64,000 nt of DNA from Streptomyces sp. NBC_00377 (GTDB lineage Bacteria > Actinomycetota > Actinomycetes > Streptomycetales > Streptomycetaceae). The notes beneath the pieces were generated by a model that saw only the letters and a program-made list of their open reading frames with translations, was not told where the DNA came from and did no database searches. Below are positions 44,179 to 52,409 of this stretch, piece after piece. Both the position numbers and the translations under genes were made by a program. Positions within the stretch are counted from its first letter, which is position 1; every line of letters begins with the position of its first letter. The stretch is from positions 7,874,001 through 7,938,000 of the forward strand of contig NZ_CP107958.1 in the NCBI RefSeq assembly GCF_036075115.1, in the 5' to 3' direction.

Positions 44179-46026
44179 ATGACTTCGCCCGACACCGCCG
44201 TGGACCCGGCCGGCGCCGACCGCACCTTCCAGGTCGATCTGCGCGGCCTCGTCGATCTCCTCTCCCACCACCTCTACTCCAGCCCCCGTGTCTACCTCCG
44301 CGAACTCATGCAGAACGCGGTGGACGCGCTGACCGCACGGCACGGCCTCGAACCGTCCGCACCCGCCGGCGCCTTCGGCATCCGCCTCTACGCCGACGCA
44401 TCCGTGGTCCGCGTCGAGGACGACGGCGTCGGTCTCACCGAGGCCGATGTACACACCTTCCTCGCCACCATCGGCCGCAGCAGCAAGCGGGCAGAGGGCA
44501 TCGCCGAGCAACGCGGCGACTTCATCGGCCAGTTCGGGATCGGCCTGCTCTCCTGCTTCCTGGTCGCCGACGAGATCCACGTCCTCAGCCGCTCCGCCCG
44601 CACCCCCGGCGCACCGGCCGTGGAGTGGCGGGGACGCGGCGACGGCAGCTACACCGTCCGCACCCTGCCCGCCTCCGCCCGCCCCCGGCCCGGCACCACC
44701 GTCACCCTCACGCCGCGAGCCGACGCGCTCGAGTGGACGCGCCCGGCCCAGGTGCACGCGCTGGCCCGGCACTTCGGCTCCCTGCTGCGCCACCCGGTGA
44801 CCTTCGACGACGGCACGGGCGGCCCGGGCGCGGCCGTCAACCCCGAGCCCGCGCCCTGGGCGCGCACGTACCCCACGCCGGGAGCCCGCTCCCGGGCGCT
44901 GGCCGCCTACGGCGCGGACGTCCTCGGATTCACGCCGCTCGACACCATCGAACTGGACCTGCCGGCGGTCGGCCTCAAGGGCGTCGCGTGCGTCCTGCCC
45001 GAAACGGTGCCCGCCGGGCGCCGCCACGGCCACCGCGTGCACGTCAAGGGGATGCTGCTCTCCGAACAGGCCGAGGAGATCCTGCCCGAGTGGGCCTTCT
45101 TCGTCCGCTGCGTCGTCGACGCGGAGAGCCTGCGCCCGACGGCCTCCCGCGAGTCCCTGTACGAGGACGACACCCTCGCCGCCGTCCGCGACGCCCTCGC
45201 CGAGCGGCTGCGCGCCTGGATCGCCCGGGCCGCCGCCAGCGACCCGGACCTGCTGGCCCGCTTCCTGCGGGCCCACCACCTGGCCGTGAAGTCGCTGGCG
45301 GTGCACGACGACGAGATCCTGCGGATGCTGCTGCCCTGGCTGCCGTTCGAGACCACCGACGGGCACACCACCCTCGACGAGTTCGCGCGCACCCACCGCA
45401 CCGTGCTCGTGACGTCGAGCGTGGAGGAGTTCCGGCAGGTCGCGGCGATCGCCTCGGCTGCCGGGCTCGGCGTCGTCAACGGCGGCTACACCTACGACCG
45501 TGAGCTGGTCCACCGGCTGCCCGAGATCAGGCCCGAGGCCGCCGTCGCCGACCTCGACCCGGCGACCCTCACCGCCCACCTCGACCCCGTCGACCGCGAC
45601 ACGGAACTCGCCGCCGCCGCGTACCTCGCCCAGGCCCGCGACGCCCTCGCCGTCTTCGACTGCGACGTCGCGCTGCGCACCTTCCAGCCCGCCTCGGCCC
45701 CCGCCCTCCTCGTCGACAGCCGCGAGGCCCGGCACGAGCGCACCCGGTCCCAGCTCGCCCGCGAGCAGGAGGGCGGCCTGTGGGGTGACATCCTCGGCGC
45801 CCTGCGCCAAGAGGCGCCGCGCGCCCAGCTGATCCTCAACCAGCTCAACCCGCTGGTCCGCACCGCCGTCGCCATCGACGAACCGGAGCTGGCCCACACC
45901 AGCGCCGAAGCCCTCTACGGGCAGGCCGCGATGCTGTCCCGGCGCCCGCTGAGGCCCGCCGAATCGAGCCTCATCAACCGCTCCTTCCTCGACCTGCTCG
46001 CCCACGCCCTCCGCAAGGACAGCTGA
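44179..46026 (+). CDS. HSP90-family (HtpG-like) ATPase
   Basis: A 615-aa HSP90-like protein. The GHKL ATPase domain (15-200) has LRELMQNAVDAL near residue 40, VEDDGVGL near 77, and GQFGIGLLSCFLV near 116. A middle domain follows with HRVHVKGMLLSEQAEEILPEWAFFVRCVVD and LRPTASRESLYED, typical of HtpG. The C-terminal dimerisation part is short and divergent. It is not the canonical 630-aa HtpG but a distinct actinobacterial branch found next to a TPR protein. The gene is 63 bp after the helical protein gene and 2 bp before the TPR gene, so the trio is an operon. Confidence 0.9.
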   Translation: MTSPDTAVDPAGADRTFQVDLRGLVDLLSHHLYSSPRVYLRELMQNAVDALTARHGLEPSAPAGAFGIRLYADASVVRVEDDGVGLTEADVHTFLATIGRSSKRAEGIAEQRGDFIGQFGIGLLSCFLVADEIHVLSRSARTPGAPAVEWRGRGDGSYTVRTLPASARPRPGTTVTLTPRADALEWTRPAQVHALARHFGSLLRHPVTFDDGTGGPGAAVNPEPAPWARTYPTPGARSRALAAYGADVLGFTPLDTIELDLPAVGLKGVACVLPETVPAGRRHGHRVHVKGMLLSEQAEEILPEWAFFVRCVVDAESLRPTASRESLYEDDTLAAVRDALAERLRAWIARAAASDPDLLARFLRAHHLAVKSLAVHDDEILRMLLPWLPFETTDGHTTLDEFARTHRTVLVTSSVEEFRQVAAIASAAGLGVVNGGYTYDRELVHRLPEIRPEAAVADLDPATLTAHLDPVDRDTELAAAAYLAQARDALAVFDCDVALRTFQPASAPALLVDSREARHERTRSQLAREQEGGLWGDILGALRQEAPRAQLILNQLNPLVRTAVAIDEPELAHTSAEALYGQAAMLSRRPLRPAESSLINRSFLDLLAHALRKDS

Positions 46027-46028
46027 CG

Positions 46029-48965
46029 ATGCCGACCGCACCCGCACCCCGGACCACCGACGAGCTGCGCCAGGCGCTCCAGGAGAACGACCGGCGCCCC
46101 TACGGGCGTACCCGTACCGTCACCGCGGAGGAACTCGTCGACGCCGCCGAGCAGTTCGCGGAGCCCGAGGTACTCGTCCACGCGCTCTTCGAACTCCAGG
46201 AGGCGTACGCCTACGGCTCCGAGCCCCGCAAGTCGCCCGTCGTCTTCGCCCGTCTGCTGAACCTCTTCGACGAGCAGCCCGACGTCTTCGACGAGCGCCT
46301 GCGCCACCTGCTGTTCTGGCGGTTCAAGTGGGTGGCCAACGCCCTGCGCGCGCTGCCCGAGATACCGCTGACGAGTCTGCGTCAGTGGCTGACGGAGATG
46401 CGCGACCGGTACGAGAAGGCCGGTCTGGGCCTCCAGCCCTACTACGGACAGGCGTACCAGCTGGCCACCCACGTGGGCGAGGACACCACCCTCGCCTACG
46501 AGCTGTGGGCGGGCCGCGCCCGTACCCGGCTCAGCGACTGCGAGGCCTGCGAGATCTGCGAGCGCGCTCTGCACCACCTCGCGGCGGGCGACGACGAGCG
46601 GGCACTGCGCGCCTGGGAGCCCGTCCTGGCCGGCAAGGAGTCCTGCCAGGAGGAGCCGGCCCGCTCCGTCTCGCACGCGCTGCTGCCCCTGCTGCGCACC
46701 GGCCGCACCGACCGGGCCCGCGAACTGCACCTGGCCGGATACCGCAGCTGCCGCCGCAACCCCTCGATGGCCCAGGAGGTCGGTCGGCACCTGGAGTTCT
46801 GCGCGCTCACCGGCAACGAGGCGCGCGGCCTCGAACTGCTCGCCGAGAACCGCGGCCTGTTCGACGAGGTCGACTCGCCGCTGGACCAGCTCGGTTTCCT
46901 CACCGGCGTGGAGGTCCTCCTCCAGCGCGTCGAGCTCCTCGGCCACGGCGAACTGCCCGCCGCCGGGTACGCGGGCCGCACCTGGACCGTGGCCGGTCTG
47001 CGCGCCGAGGTGCGCGGCCGCGCCGCCGGCCTCGCCGCCCGCTTCGACGCCCGCAACGCGACCACGGCGCACACCGACCGCCGCCGGGCCCGCCTCGACC
47101 GTGCCCCGCTCCTCGAAGCACTGGAACTGACCCTGCGCACCCCCAGCCTCGACGACGTGGCCCCGGCGGCGCCGACAGCCGCGCCCGCCGCGCGTGCGGC
47201 CGCCGCGGTCCCCGACTCGCTGCCCGAACTCATCCTCCGGGCAAGGGCCCTGGACGAGCAGGGACATCCGGACGAACCCGCCTGCTGGGCGCGGCTGCGC
47301 ACGCTCGTCGCCGCCCGGGACTACACCCACCCCGACGATCCGGCCGTGGGCCCGCTCGTCCGGCTGCGCGCCGACCTGCTGGCCGACGAGGCGAGCCGGG
47401 CGGCCGAGAAGGACGAGTCCGACGCCGCCGCCCTCTACGAGGAGGCCGCGGCCCTCTACGACGACGCCGGACTCCCGGGACAGGCGGCGCTCGCCCGCGC
47501 CTGCGCCCTGCTGCCCGCCGCCGACACCCCCGCGCAGGACACGGACGGGGCCGAGGCGAAGGCCGCCGCCCTGACCGCCGCCCACGCCTCCATGGTCCGC
47601 CTGCACGAGGAGACGCCCGGCCTCCCGCCCTTCCTGGAGGGCCGCCTGCTGCGGCTGCGGGCGACCGCGCTCGGCATGCGCCTCCAGACGTCGGGGAGCG
47701 AGGCGCACGTCGCGCCGGTCCTCGCCGAGGTGGACCTGCTGCACGCCTTCGCCTCCCGGCACGATCTCGCCGGACAGATCTCCGGCGCCCTGTTGCTGCG
47801 GGCCAGCACGTACGCCCTCTCCGGCGATGTGTCCGCCGCGGTCACCGAGATCGACACCCTCCTCGACCGGCTGAAGGCGCACGGCCCCGCCTGGCACCTG
47901 CCCCGCACGCTCGGACTGCGCGGCCGGCTCCAGCTCCTCCTCCACGACGCGCAGACCGCGCACGCGGATCTGACGCAGGCTCTGCGACTGGCCGCCGACT
48001 GGCCGGCCGACGGGATCGACTCCTCCCGCCTGCACGGCGATCTGGCCGAGGCCTGCCTGCACCTGGGCCGCCCCGACGAGGCCCTGCGGCATCTGACGCG
48101 CTCCGCGGAGCTGGAACTTCGCCGCGGCAGCCGGACGGACGGCTTCCGCACGTACAGCGACGCGGCCCGGCTCAGCCTCGAACTGGGCCGCGTCGAGGAC
48201 TGCATCGCCCTGCTCGACTCCCTGCTCGCGGAACCGGACGTCGGTGCGGGGGAGCGGGGCGACCGGCTGGTCGCGCAGCTCCGCCTGACGCGCGCCCGCG
48301 CACTGCGCGAGGGGGAGGACCTGAAGGCCGCCACGGCCGAGTTCGTCGCCCTCGCGGCCGAGTCGGCCGGCTGGGACGACGACCCGGGAAGCCACGTCAT
48401 GATCGCCTCGGAGACGGCCGTCCTGCTCGGTGAGTCCGGCGAGTTCGACCGGGCCCGCGAGGTCGTGGACCGGGCACTCGCCGCCCACGCCGAGTCCCCG
48501 GCCTACGAGCGGATCAGCAACTGCCTGCGCGAACTCGCCAGGCTCCAGGCCCAGCGGCAGGGCGCCGACGGCCTGGCCGACGCCCTCGCCCTCCTCGCGG
48601 ACGCCGCCCGGATCGCCGACGAGGCACGCGCCGCGGGACACGAGCCCCGCGGCCGCTCCCTGGACACCGCCCTGGCCTACGAACACGGCCGGGTCAACGC
48701 CCACGCCGGCGAGTACGAGACCGCTCTGGCCGCGCTCGAGAAGGCCCTCGCACTGCTCGGCGAGCCGGGACCGGACGACGACCGCGCCGGCGAATGGGCC
48801 GAGTGCGTCCGTCTCGCGGGCGCGGTGGAGGGCATCTACCTGGAACGCCCCGTCCCCGCCCTCGCCCGCCTCGACGCGGCGGTCTCCCGCCTGACCGCCC
48901 TGGGCCGCACCGAGGAGACCGAGCCACTGCTCTCCCTGGCGGCCCGCCTGCGCGACGAGGCGTGA
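46029..48965 (+). CDS. Large TPR protein paired with the HSP90-like ATPase
   Basis: A 978-aa soluble protein made almost entirely of helical TPR-like repeats (for example PDEALRHLTRSAELELRRG; FDRAREVVDRALAAHAES; YETALAALEKALALL). An Ala-rich linker lies near residue 380. A Cys cluster (DCEACEIC) near residue 175 could bind metal. The ATG is 2 bp after the HSP90 stop. TPR proteins are standard co-chaperones of HSP90 in eukaryotes; the direct neighbourhood suggests a comparable partnership here. A perfect 14-bp hairpin follows 5 bp after the stop. Confidence 0.85.
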   Translation: MPTAPAPRTTDELRQALQENDRRPYGRTRTVTAEELVDAAEQFAEPEVLVHALFELQEAYAYGSEPRKSPVVFARLLNLFDEQPDVFDERLRHLLFWRFKWVANALRALPEIPLTSLRQWLTEMRDRYEKAGLGLQPYYGQAYQLATHVGEDTTLAYELWAGRARTRLSDCEACEICERALHHLAAGDDERALRAWEPVLAGKESCQEEPARSVSHALLPLLRTGRTDRARELHLAGYRSCRRNPSMAQEVGRHLEFCALTGNEARGLELLAENRGLFDEVDSPLDQLGFLTGVEVLLQRVELLGHGELPAAGYAGRTWTVAGLRAEVRGRAAGLAARFDARNATTAHTDRRRARLDRAPLLEALELTLRTPSLDDVAPAAPTAAPAARAAAAVPDSLPELILRARALDEQGHPDEPACWARLRTLVAARDYTHPDDPAVGPLVRLRADLLADEASRAAEKDESDAAALYEEAAALYDDAGLPGQAALARACALLPAADTPAQDTDGAEAKAAALTAAHASMVRLHEETPGLPPFLEGRLLRLRATALGMRLQTSGSEAHVAPVLAEVDLLHAFASRHDLAGQISGALLLRASTYALSGDVSAAVTEIDTLLDRLKAHGPAWHLPRTLGLRGRLQLLLHDAQTAHADLTQALRLAADWPADGIDSSRLHGDLAEACLHLGRPDEALRHLTRSAELELRRGSRTDGFRTYSDAARLSLELGRVEDCIALLDSLLAEPDVGAGERGDRLVAQLRLTRARALREGEDLKAATAEFVALAAESAGWDDDPGSHVMIASETAVLLGESGEFDRAREVVDRALAAHAESPAYERISNCLRELARLQAQRQGADGLADALALLADAARIADEARAAGHEPRGRSLDTALAYEHGRVNAHAGEYETALAALEKALALLGEPGPDDDRAGEWAECVRLAGAVEGIYLERPVPALARLDAAVSRLTALGRTEETEPLLSLAARLRDEA

Positions 48966-48970
48966 AACGG

Positions 48971-49003
48971 CGGCGCCGGGGCGGCACGCCCGCCCCGGCG
49001 CCG
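48971..49003 (+). terminator. Strong terminator after the HSP90/TPR operon
   Basis: CGGCGCCGGGGCGG and CCGCCCCGGCGCCG form a perfect 14-bp stem with a 5-base loop, 5 bp past the stop at 48965. Confidence 0.85.
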
Positions 49004-49091
49004 GGCAGGCTTCGCGGGGCCTCGCCGACGGCAGCGGCGGCGCCGGGCCGGGAGGCGGGGAGAAGCCGGCGGGAACGGAAGGGGACCGGAT

Positions 49092-49313
49092 ATGACGAGG
49101 CAGCCGGACGGCAAGAAGCGCGGGTTCTCGCTGCCGGGATTCGCGTTCATGCTCTGCTCCGTCGCGATCGCGCACTGCGTCACCGAAGTCGCCTTCGGCC
49201 GCTCCGTCGGGAGCGCGCTGGGGACGCTGGCCGAGGACGCGGTCACGCTCGTCGTCGTGGTCGCGGTGGTCGCCCGCGTCCTGGCCGGGAGGCGGCGGAG
49301 GTCACCGGGGTGA
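49092..49313 (+). CDS. Small membrane protein, function unknown
   Basis: A 73-aa protein with two likely membrane segments (residues 13-32 and 48-65) between basic ends (TRQPDGKKRG and GRRRRSPG). GGAAGGGG lies about 9 bases before the ATG. It follows the terminator of the HSP90 operon, so it has its own promoter. No family is recognised. Confidence 0.6.
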   Translation: MTRQPDGKKRGFSLPGFAFMLCSVAIAHCVTEVAFGRSVGSALGTLAEDAVTLVVVVAVVARVLAGRRRRSPG

Positions 49314-49800
49314 GGGACCGACCCGGGCCGGGGACGCCCGGCTGGTCACGCGGCCAGGATTTGAGGACCAGGACCCAGGATTCCGCGGAGTGTCGACGCG
49401 GACTTTCCGGCGGCGGTGTTCCCGGACCGCACGGTTGGTTAATGTGACTGTCGGATAGTCATGGGTGGGGAGTGGCGTCGGCGGCGCGGGCGGTTCCCGC
49501 CGGGCGCGGCAGCGGCGGGTGACAGCGCGTCGGCCCCGACGGGAGGGGGAGGATGCATCGCATCTGCCGGACGGCCGAGGGTGTGCGGGCTCATCCCCGT
49601 CCCGGCCATGAGCGGGCCGTACGGCTCGACCGCCACCGGGCTGGGGTACGCGGACCGGCCGGGTCCGGCGACGAGGTGCGGGCCTCTGGCGGGGCCGTAG
49701 CGGCAGCCGGCGACCGGCGTCCGCGACGTACCGCGCGCGGCACGGCTGCGGACCGCCGGCCGGACCGCCGGCCGACCCTCGGTCCGCCACCGGCGGACGG
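49314..49800. other. Intergenic region, mostly featureless
   Basis: This 487-bp stretch precedes the PAP2 gene. Its only candidate gene is the 83-codon frame at 49553-49804. I see no clear promoter, palindrome or conserved gene otherwise. Confidence 0.4.
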
Positions 49801-49804
49801 GTGA
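49553..49804 (+). CDS. Possible 83-aa coupled ORF before the PAP2 gene
   Basis: An open frame with a double GGGAGG ribosome-like sequence directly before its ATG, whose TGA overlaps the PAP2 GTG (GTGA). The product is Arg/Gly-rich and low in complexity (RRPRRTARGTAADRR), typical of out-of-frame translation in GC-rich DNA. It may act only as a translational leader, or not be expressed. Confidence 0.2.
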   Translation: MHRICRTAEGVRAHPRPGHERAVRLDRHRAGVRGPAGSGDEVRASGGAVAAAGDRRPRRTARGTAADRRPDRRPTLGPPPADG

Positions 49805-50478
49805 CCGGCCGGCCGGCGCCCGCGGTGCTGCCCCCGTCACTGCGCGGACGGCTCGGGCTGGTCGCGGCCCTCGCCGCGCTGGTGGTCGTCCTGCTCGGGG
49901 TCCTGTACGCAGGCGACAGCGAGCCCGGCCGGGTGGACACGCGGATCGGCGCGGTGGTGGACGGCGTGGGGCCGCCGTGGCGGCACGTCGCCCTGGCCAT
50001 GGACTTCCTGGGGGAGCCCGTGGGAGCGGCCACGCTGGTCGCGGCCGCCGTGACCGGCTGTCTGCTGCTCCGGCGTCCTCGCGCGGCGGTGCTCTTCGTC
50101 GCCGGCGCCGCCCTGACGGTCGGGACGGCGACACTGCTCAAGCATCTGGCGGGACGCACCATCCACGGTGAGGGGAACCTGTCCTACCCGAGCGGGCACA
50201 CCGCCTTCCTCACCGCGCTCGCCCTGGTGGCGGCGCTGCTCGCGACCGGCCGGCTCGGCCTCGGCAGGACGGCCGGCACGTCACTCGTGCTGGCCGCCGC
50301 ACTGGCCGCCGGCGCCGCCATGGGCTGGGCGCAGGTCGCGCTGGGCGCGCACTACCCGACCGACGTCCTCGGCGGCTGGTGCACCGCGCTGGCGGTGACA
50401 CCGGCGACCGCGTGGCTGGTCGACCGGTCGGCCGACCGGCTGGACGGCCGCAGGACCGACCGGCTGGTCGACCGGTAG
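49801..50478 (+). CDS. PAP2-family membrane phosphatase
   Basis: A 225-aa integral membrane phosphatase of the PAP2 superfamily, which acts on lipid phosphates or diphosphates at the outer membrane face. Motifs are KHLAGRTIH near residue 105 (variant of KxxxxxxRP), YPSGHTAF near 121 and GAHYPTDVLGGW near 175 (the usual SR before this is replaced). Five to six hydrophobic segments are visible. The C-terminus carries a short DRxxDRL repeat (VDRSADRLDGRRTDRLVDR). The GTG start has no strong ribosome site. The C55-lipid phosphate pool is a possible substrate, given the glycan cluster next to it. Confidence 0.82.
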   Translation: MTGRPAPAVLPPSLRGRLGLVAALAALVVVLLGVLYAGDSEPGRVDTRIGAVVDGVGPPWRHVALAMDFLGEPVGAATLVAAAVTGCLLLRRPRAAVLFVAGAALTVGTATLLKHLAGRTIHGEGNLSYPSGHTAFLTALALVAALLATGRLGLGRTAGTSLVLAAALAAGAAMGWAQVALGAHYPTDVLGGWCTALAVTPATAWLVDRSADRLDGRRTDRLVDR

Positions 50479-50514
50479 GCCGACGCCGGCCGGCCGGGTG
50501 TCGCCGACGTCACG

Positions 50515-51861
50515 TCACGCCGAGCGCCGGAACACGGGCTTCACCGGCCGTCCGGCCAGCCACGGGGTGGCGTCACCCGCGTCCAGCGCCTTCCGGTACA
50601 CCGCGCACGCCCGGGCCACCACCTCGACGGTGAGATCGATGTCGGCGTCGTCGAGCGCGCTGCTCACCACGAACGACGGGGCCAGCACCCCGCCCGCGAG
50701 AAGCCGGCGCAGGAAGAGGGTGCGGTACTCCTGCGACGGTTGAAGGTGCTCGTCGAGGGTGGCGAAGACCAGGTTGCTGGCCCGGCCCCGGACGACGATG
50801 TGGTCGCCGACCCCCATGGCGGCCGCCGCCTCGCGCACACCGGCGGCCAGCCGCTCGCCCAGGCTGTGCAGCCGCGCGGTGACCCCCTCTTCGACATAGG
50901 TGGCCTGCACGGCCATGGCGGCTGCCAGGGAGTGCGTTTCCGCACCGTGCGTGGTGGACAGCAGGAACACCCGGTCGCCGGAGTGCCGCAGCCCGCCCAG
51001 CTCCATCAGGTCGCGGCGCCCGGCCAGCGCCGAGACGGCGAACCCGTTGCCCAGCGCCTTGCCGAACGTGGAGAGGTCGGGGACGACGCCGTACAGGCCC
51101 TGCGCACCCGCCTCGGACCAGCGGAAGCCGGTGATCATCTCGTCGAAGACCAGTACGCAGCCGTGCCGGTCGGCCAGCTCGCGCAGGCCGGCCAGATACC
51201 CGGGCGGCGGCTCGGTGTGGGTGGCGGGTTCGAGGATCAGACAGGCGACCTCGTCCCGGTACCGGGTGAGCAGTTCCTCCGTGGCGGCCAGGTCCCCGTA
51301 GGGAAACGTCACGGTGAGCTCGTCGGTCGCCGCCGGAACACCGGCGGACATCGGCGTGGTGCCGATGAACCAGTCGTCGGTGGAGAAGAACGGATGGTCG
51401 GCGCAGAGGGCCACCCGCAGGCGCCCGGTGGCGGCGCGGGCGAGGCGCACCGCGGCCGTGGTGGCGTCGGAGCCGTTCTTCGCGAACTTCACCATCTCGG
51501 CGGTCGGTACCGTGGCCAGGAAGCGTTCCGCGGCCTCGACCTCGACGATGGACGGCCGGACGAAGTTGCTGCCGCGGTCGAGTTCGCGCCGCACCGCCTC
51601 GACGACGCGGGGGTGGGCGTGGCCGAGGCTGACCGACCGCAGCCCGGAGCCGTACTCGATGTAGCGGTTGCCGTCGATGTCCCATACATGGGCGCCGAGG
51701 CCGTGGTCGATGACCGGAGCCAGGTTGTCGGGGTACTGGTCGTCACCCTTGGCGTAGGTGTGCGCGCCCCCGGGGATCATGGCGTGCAGCCGCTCGTTCG
51801 CCCTCCGCGACCGGGGGAGGAGGAGCTCTTCGGTGCCTTCAGTGTCCAAAGCGGACCTCAA
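50515..51861 (-). CDS. Class III PLP-dependent aminotransferase (GSA aminomutase-like)
   Basis: A 448-aa PLP enzyme of the glutamate-1-semialdehyde aminomutase/acetylornithine family. Motifs are VWDIDGNRYIEYGSGL near residue 60, the acidic VFDEMITGFR near 243 and the PLP lysine in LSTFGKALGNGF near 268. It is not the housekeeping HemL, since it lies at the end of a glycan operon, and a sugar or small-acceptor transamination is likely. TTG at 51861 overlaps the epimerase stop (TTGA), with AGAGAG upstream; no better start is seen. It is the last gene of the operon. Confidence 0.85.
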   Translation of the reverse strand: MRSALDTEGTEELLLPRSRRANERLHAMIPGGAHTYAKGDDQYPDNLAPVIDHGLGAHVWDIDGNRYIEYGSGLRSVSLGHAHPRVVEAVRRELDRGSNFVRPSIVEVEAAERFLATVPTAEMVKFAKNGSDATTAAVRLARAATGRLRVALCADHPFFSTDDWFIGTTPMSAGVPAATDELTVTFPYGDLAATEELLTRYRDEVACLILEPATHTEPPPGYLAGLRELADRHGCVLVFDEMITGFRWSEAGAQGLYGVVPDLSTFGKALGNGFAVSALAGRRDLMELGGLRHSGDRVFLLSTTHGAETHSLAAAMAVQATYVEEGVTARLHSLGERLAAGVREAAAAMGVGDHIVVRGRASNLVFATLDEHLQPSQEYRTLFLRRLLAGGVLAPSFVVSSALDDADIDLTVEVVARACAVYRKALDAGDATPWLAGRPVKPVFRRSA

Positions 51862-52409
51862 CTCTCTGCGTGCTTCAGGACCTGGGCGAGGCTCGGCGCC
51901 TCCCGGTCCCGCTGGGACATCGATGTGACCGGCAGCGGCCAGGCGATGGCGAGCTCCGGGTCGTCGAACGCGATCGTCACGTCCTCGGCGGGATCGTGCG
52001 GGCGGTCGATGCGGTACGAGGTGTCGGCGGTCGCGGTCAGCGCCTGGAAGCCGTGCGCGCAGCCCGCCGGGATGTACAGGGTCGTCTGTGTCTCGCCGGA
52101 CAACTCGAAGGAGGCCACGTTGCGGTACGTCGGCGAGTCCGTCCGCAGGTCCACGACGACGTCGAAGATCCTGCCGTAGGAGCAGCGCACCAGCTTGGCC
52201 TCGCCGGCGCCGGAGCGCAGGTGCAGACCGCGCAGCACCCCCCGGACCGAGCGGGACAGGCTGTCCTGGACGAAGGCGTCCGGATCGAGGCCGACCGAGC
52301 GGACCACGTCGGCGTCGAAGGTGCGGCAGAAGAAGCCGCGCTCGTCGGCGTACGGCGTCGGCTCGAACAGGTACGCACCGGAGATCTCCGGGACTTCGGT
52401 CGCTTTCAC
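51858..52409 (-). CDS. dTDP-4-dehydrorhamnose 3,5-epimerase family (RmlC-like)
   Basis: A 183-aa cupin-type sugar-nucleotide epimerase, the usual length for RmlC. Visible motifs are ADERGFFCRTFD near residue 21, VRGVLRGLHLR near 55 with the catalytic His, VVVDLRTDSPTY near 82 and IPAGCAHGFQAL near 111. It acts on 4-keto-6-deoxy-sugar nucleotides, giving 3,5- (or 3- or 5-) epimers. GTG 52409 overlaps the upstream stop (GTGA). No rmlA, rmlB or rmlD is in the window, so the substrate may be a CDP- or dTDP-sugar made elsewhere. Confidence 0.88.
   Translation of the reverse strand: MKATEVPEISGAYLFEPTPYADERGFFCRTFDADVVRSVGLDPDAFVQDSLSRSVRGVLRGLHLRSGAGEAKLVRCSYGRIFDVVVDLRTDSPTYRNVASFELSGETQTTLYIPAGCAHGFQALTATADTSYRIDRPHDPAEDVTIAFDDPELAIAWPLPVTSMSQRDREAPSLAQVLKHAES

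Noticed and set aside
43102..46047. 981-codon open frame on the minus strand opposite the HSP90 gene
   Set aside because: The plus strand carries HSP90 motifs and good ribosome sites; the minus product has no family match by eye.
45915..49175. 1086-codon minus-strand frame opposite the TPR gene
   Set aside because: It is a GC-rich shadow with Gln/Gly/Val bias and no start signal, while the plus strand has a coupled start 2 bp after the HSP90 stop.
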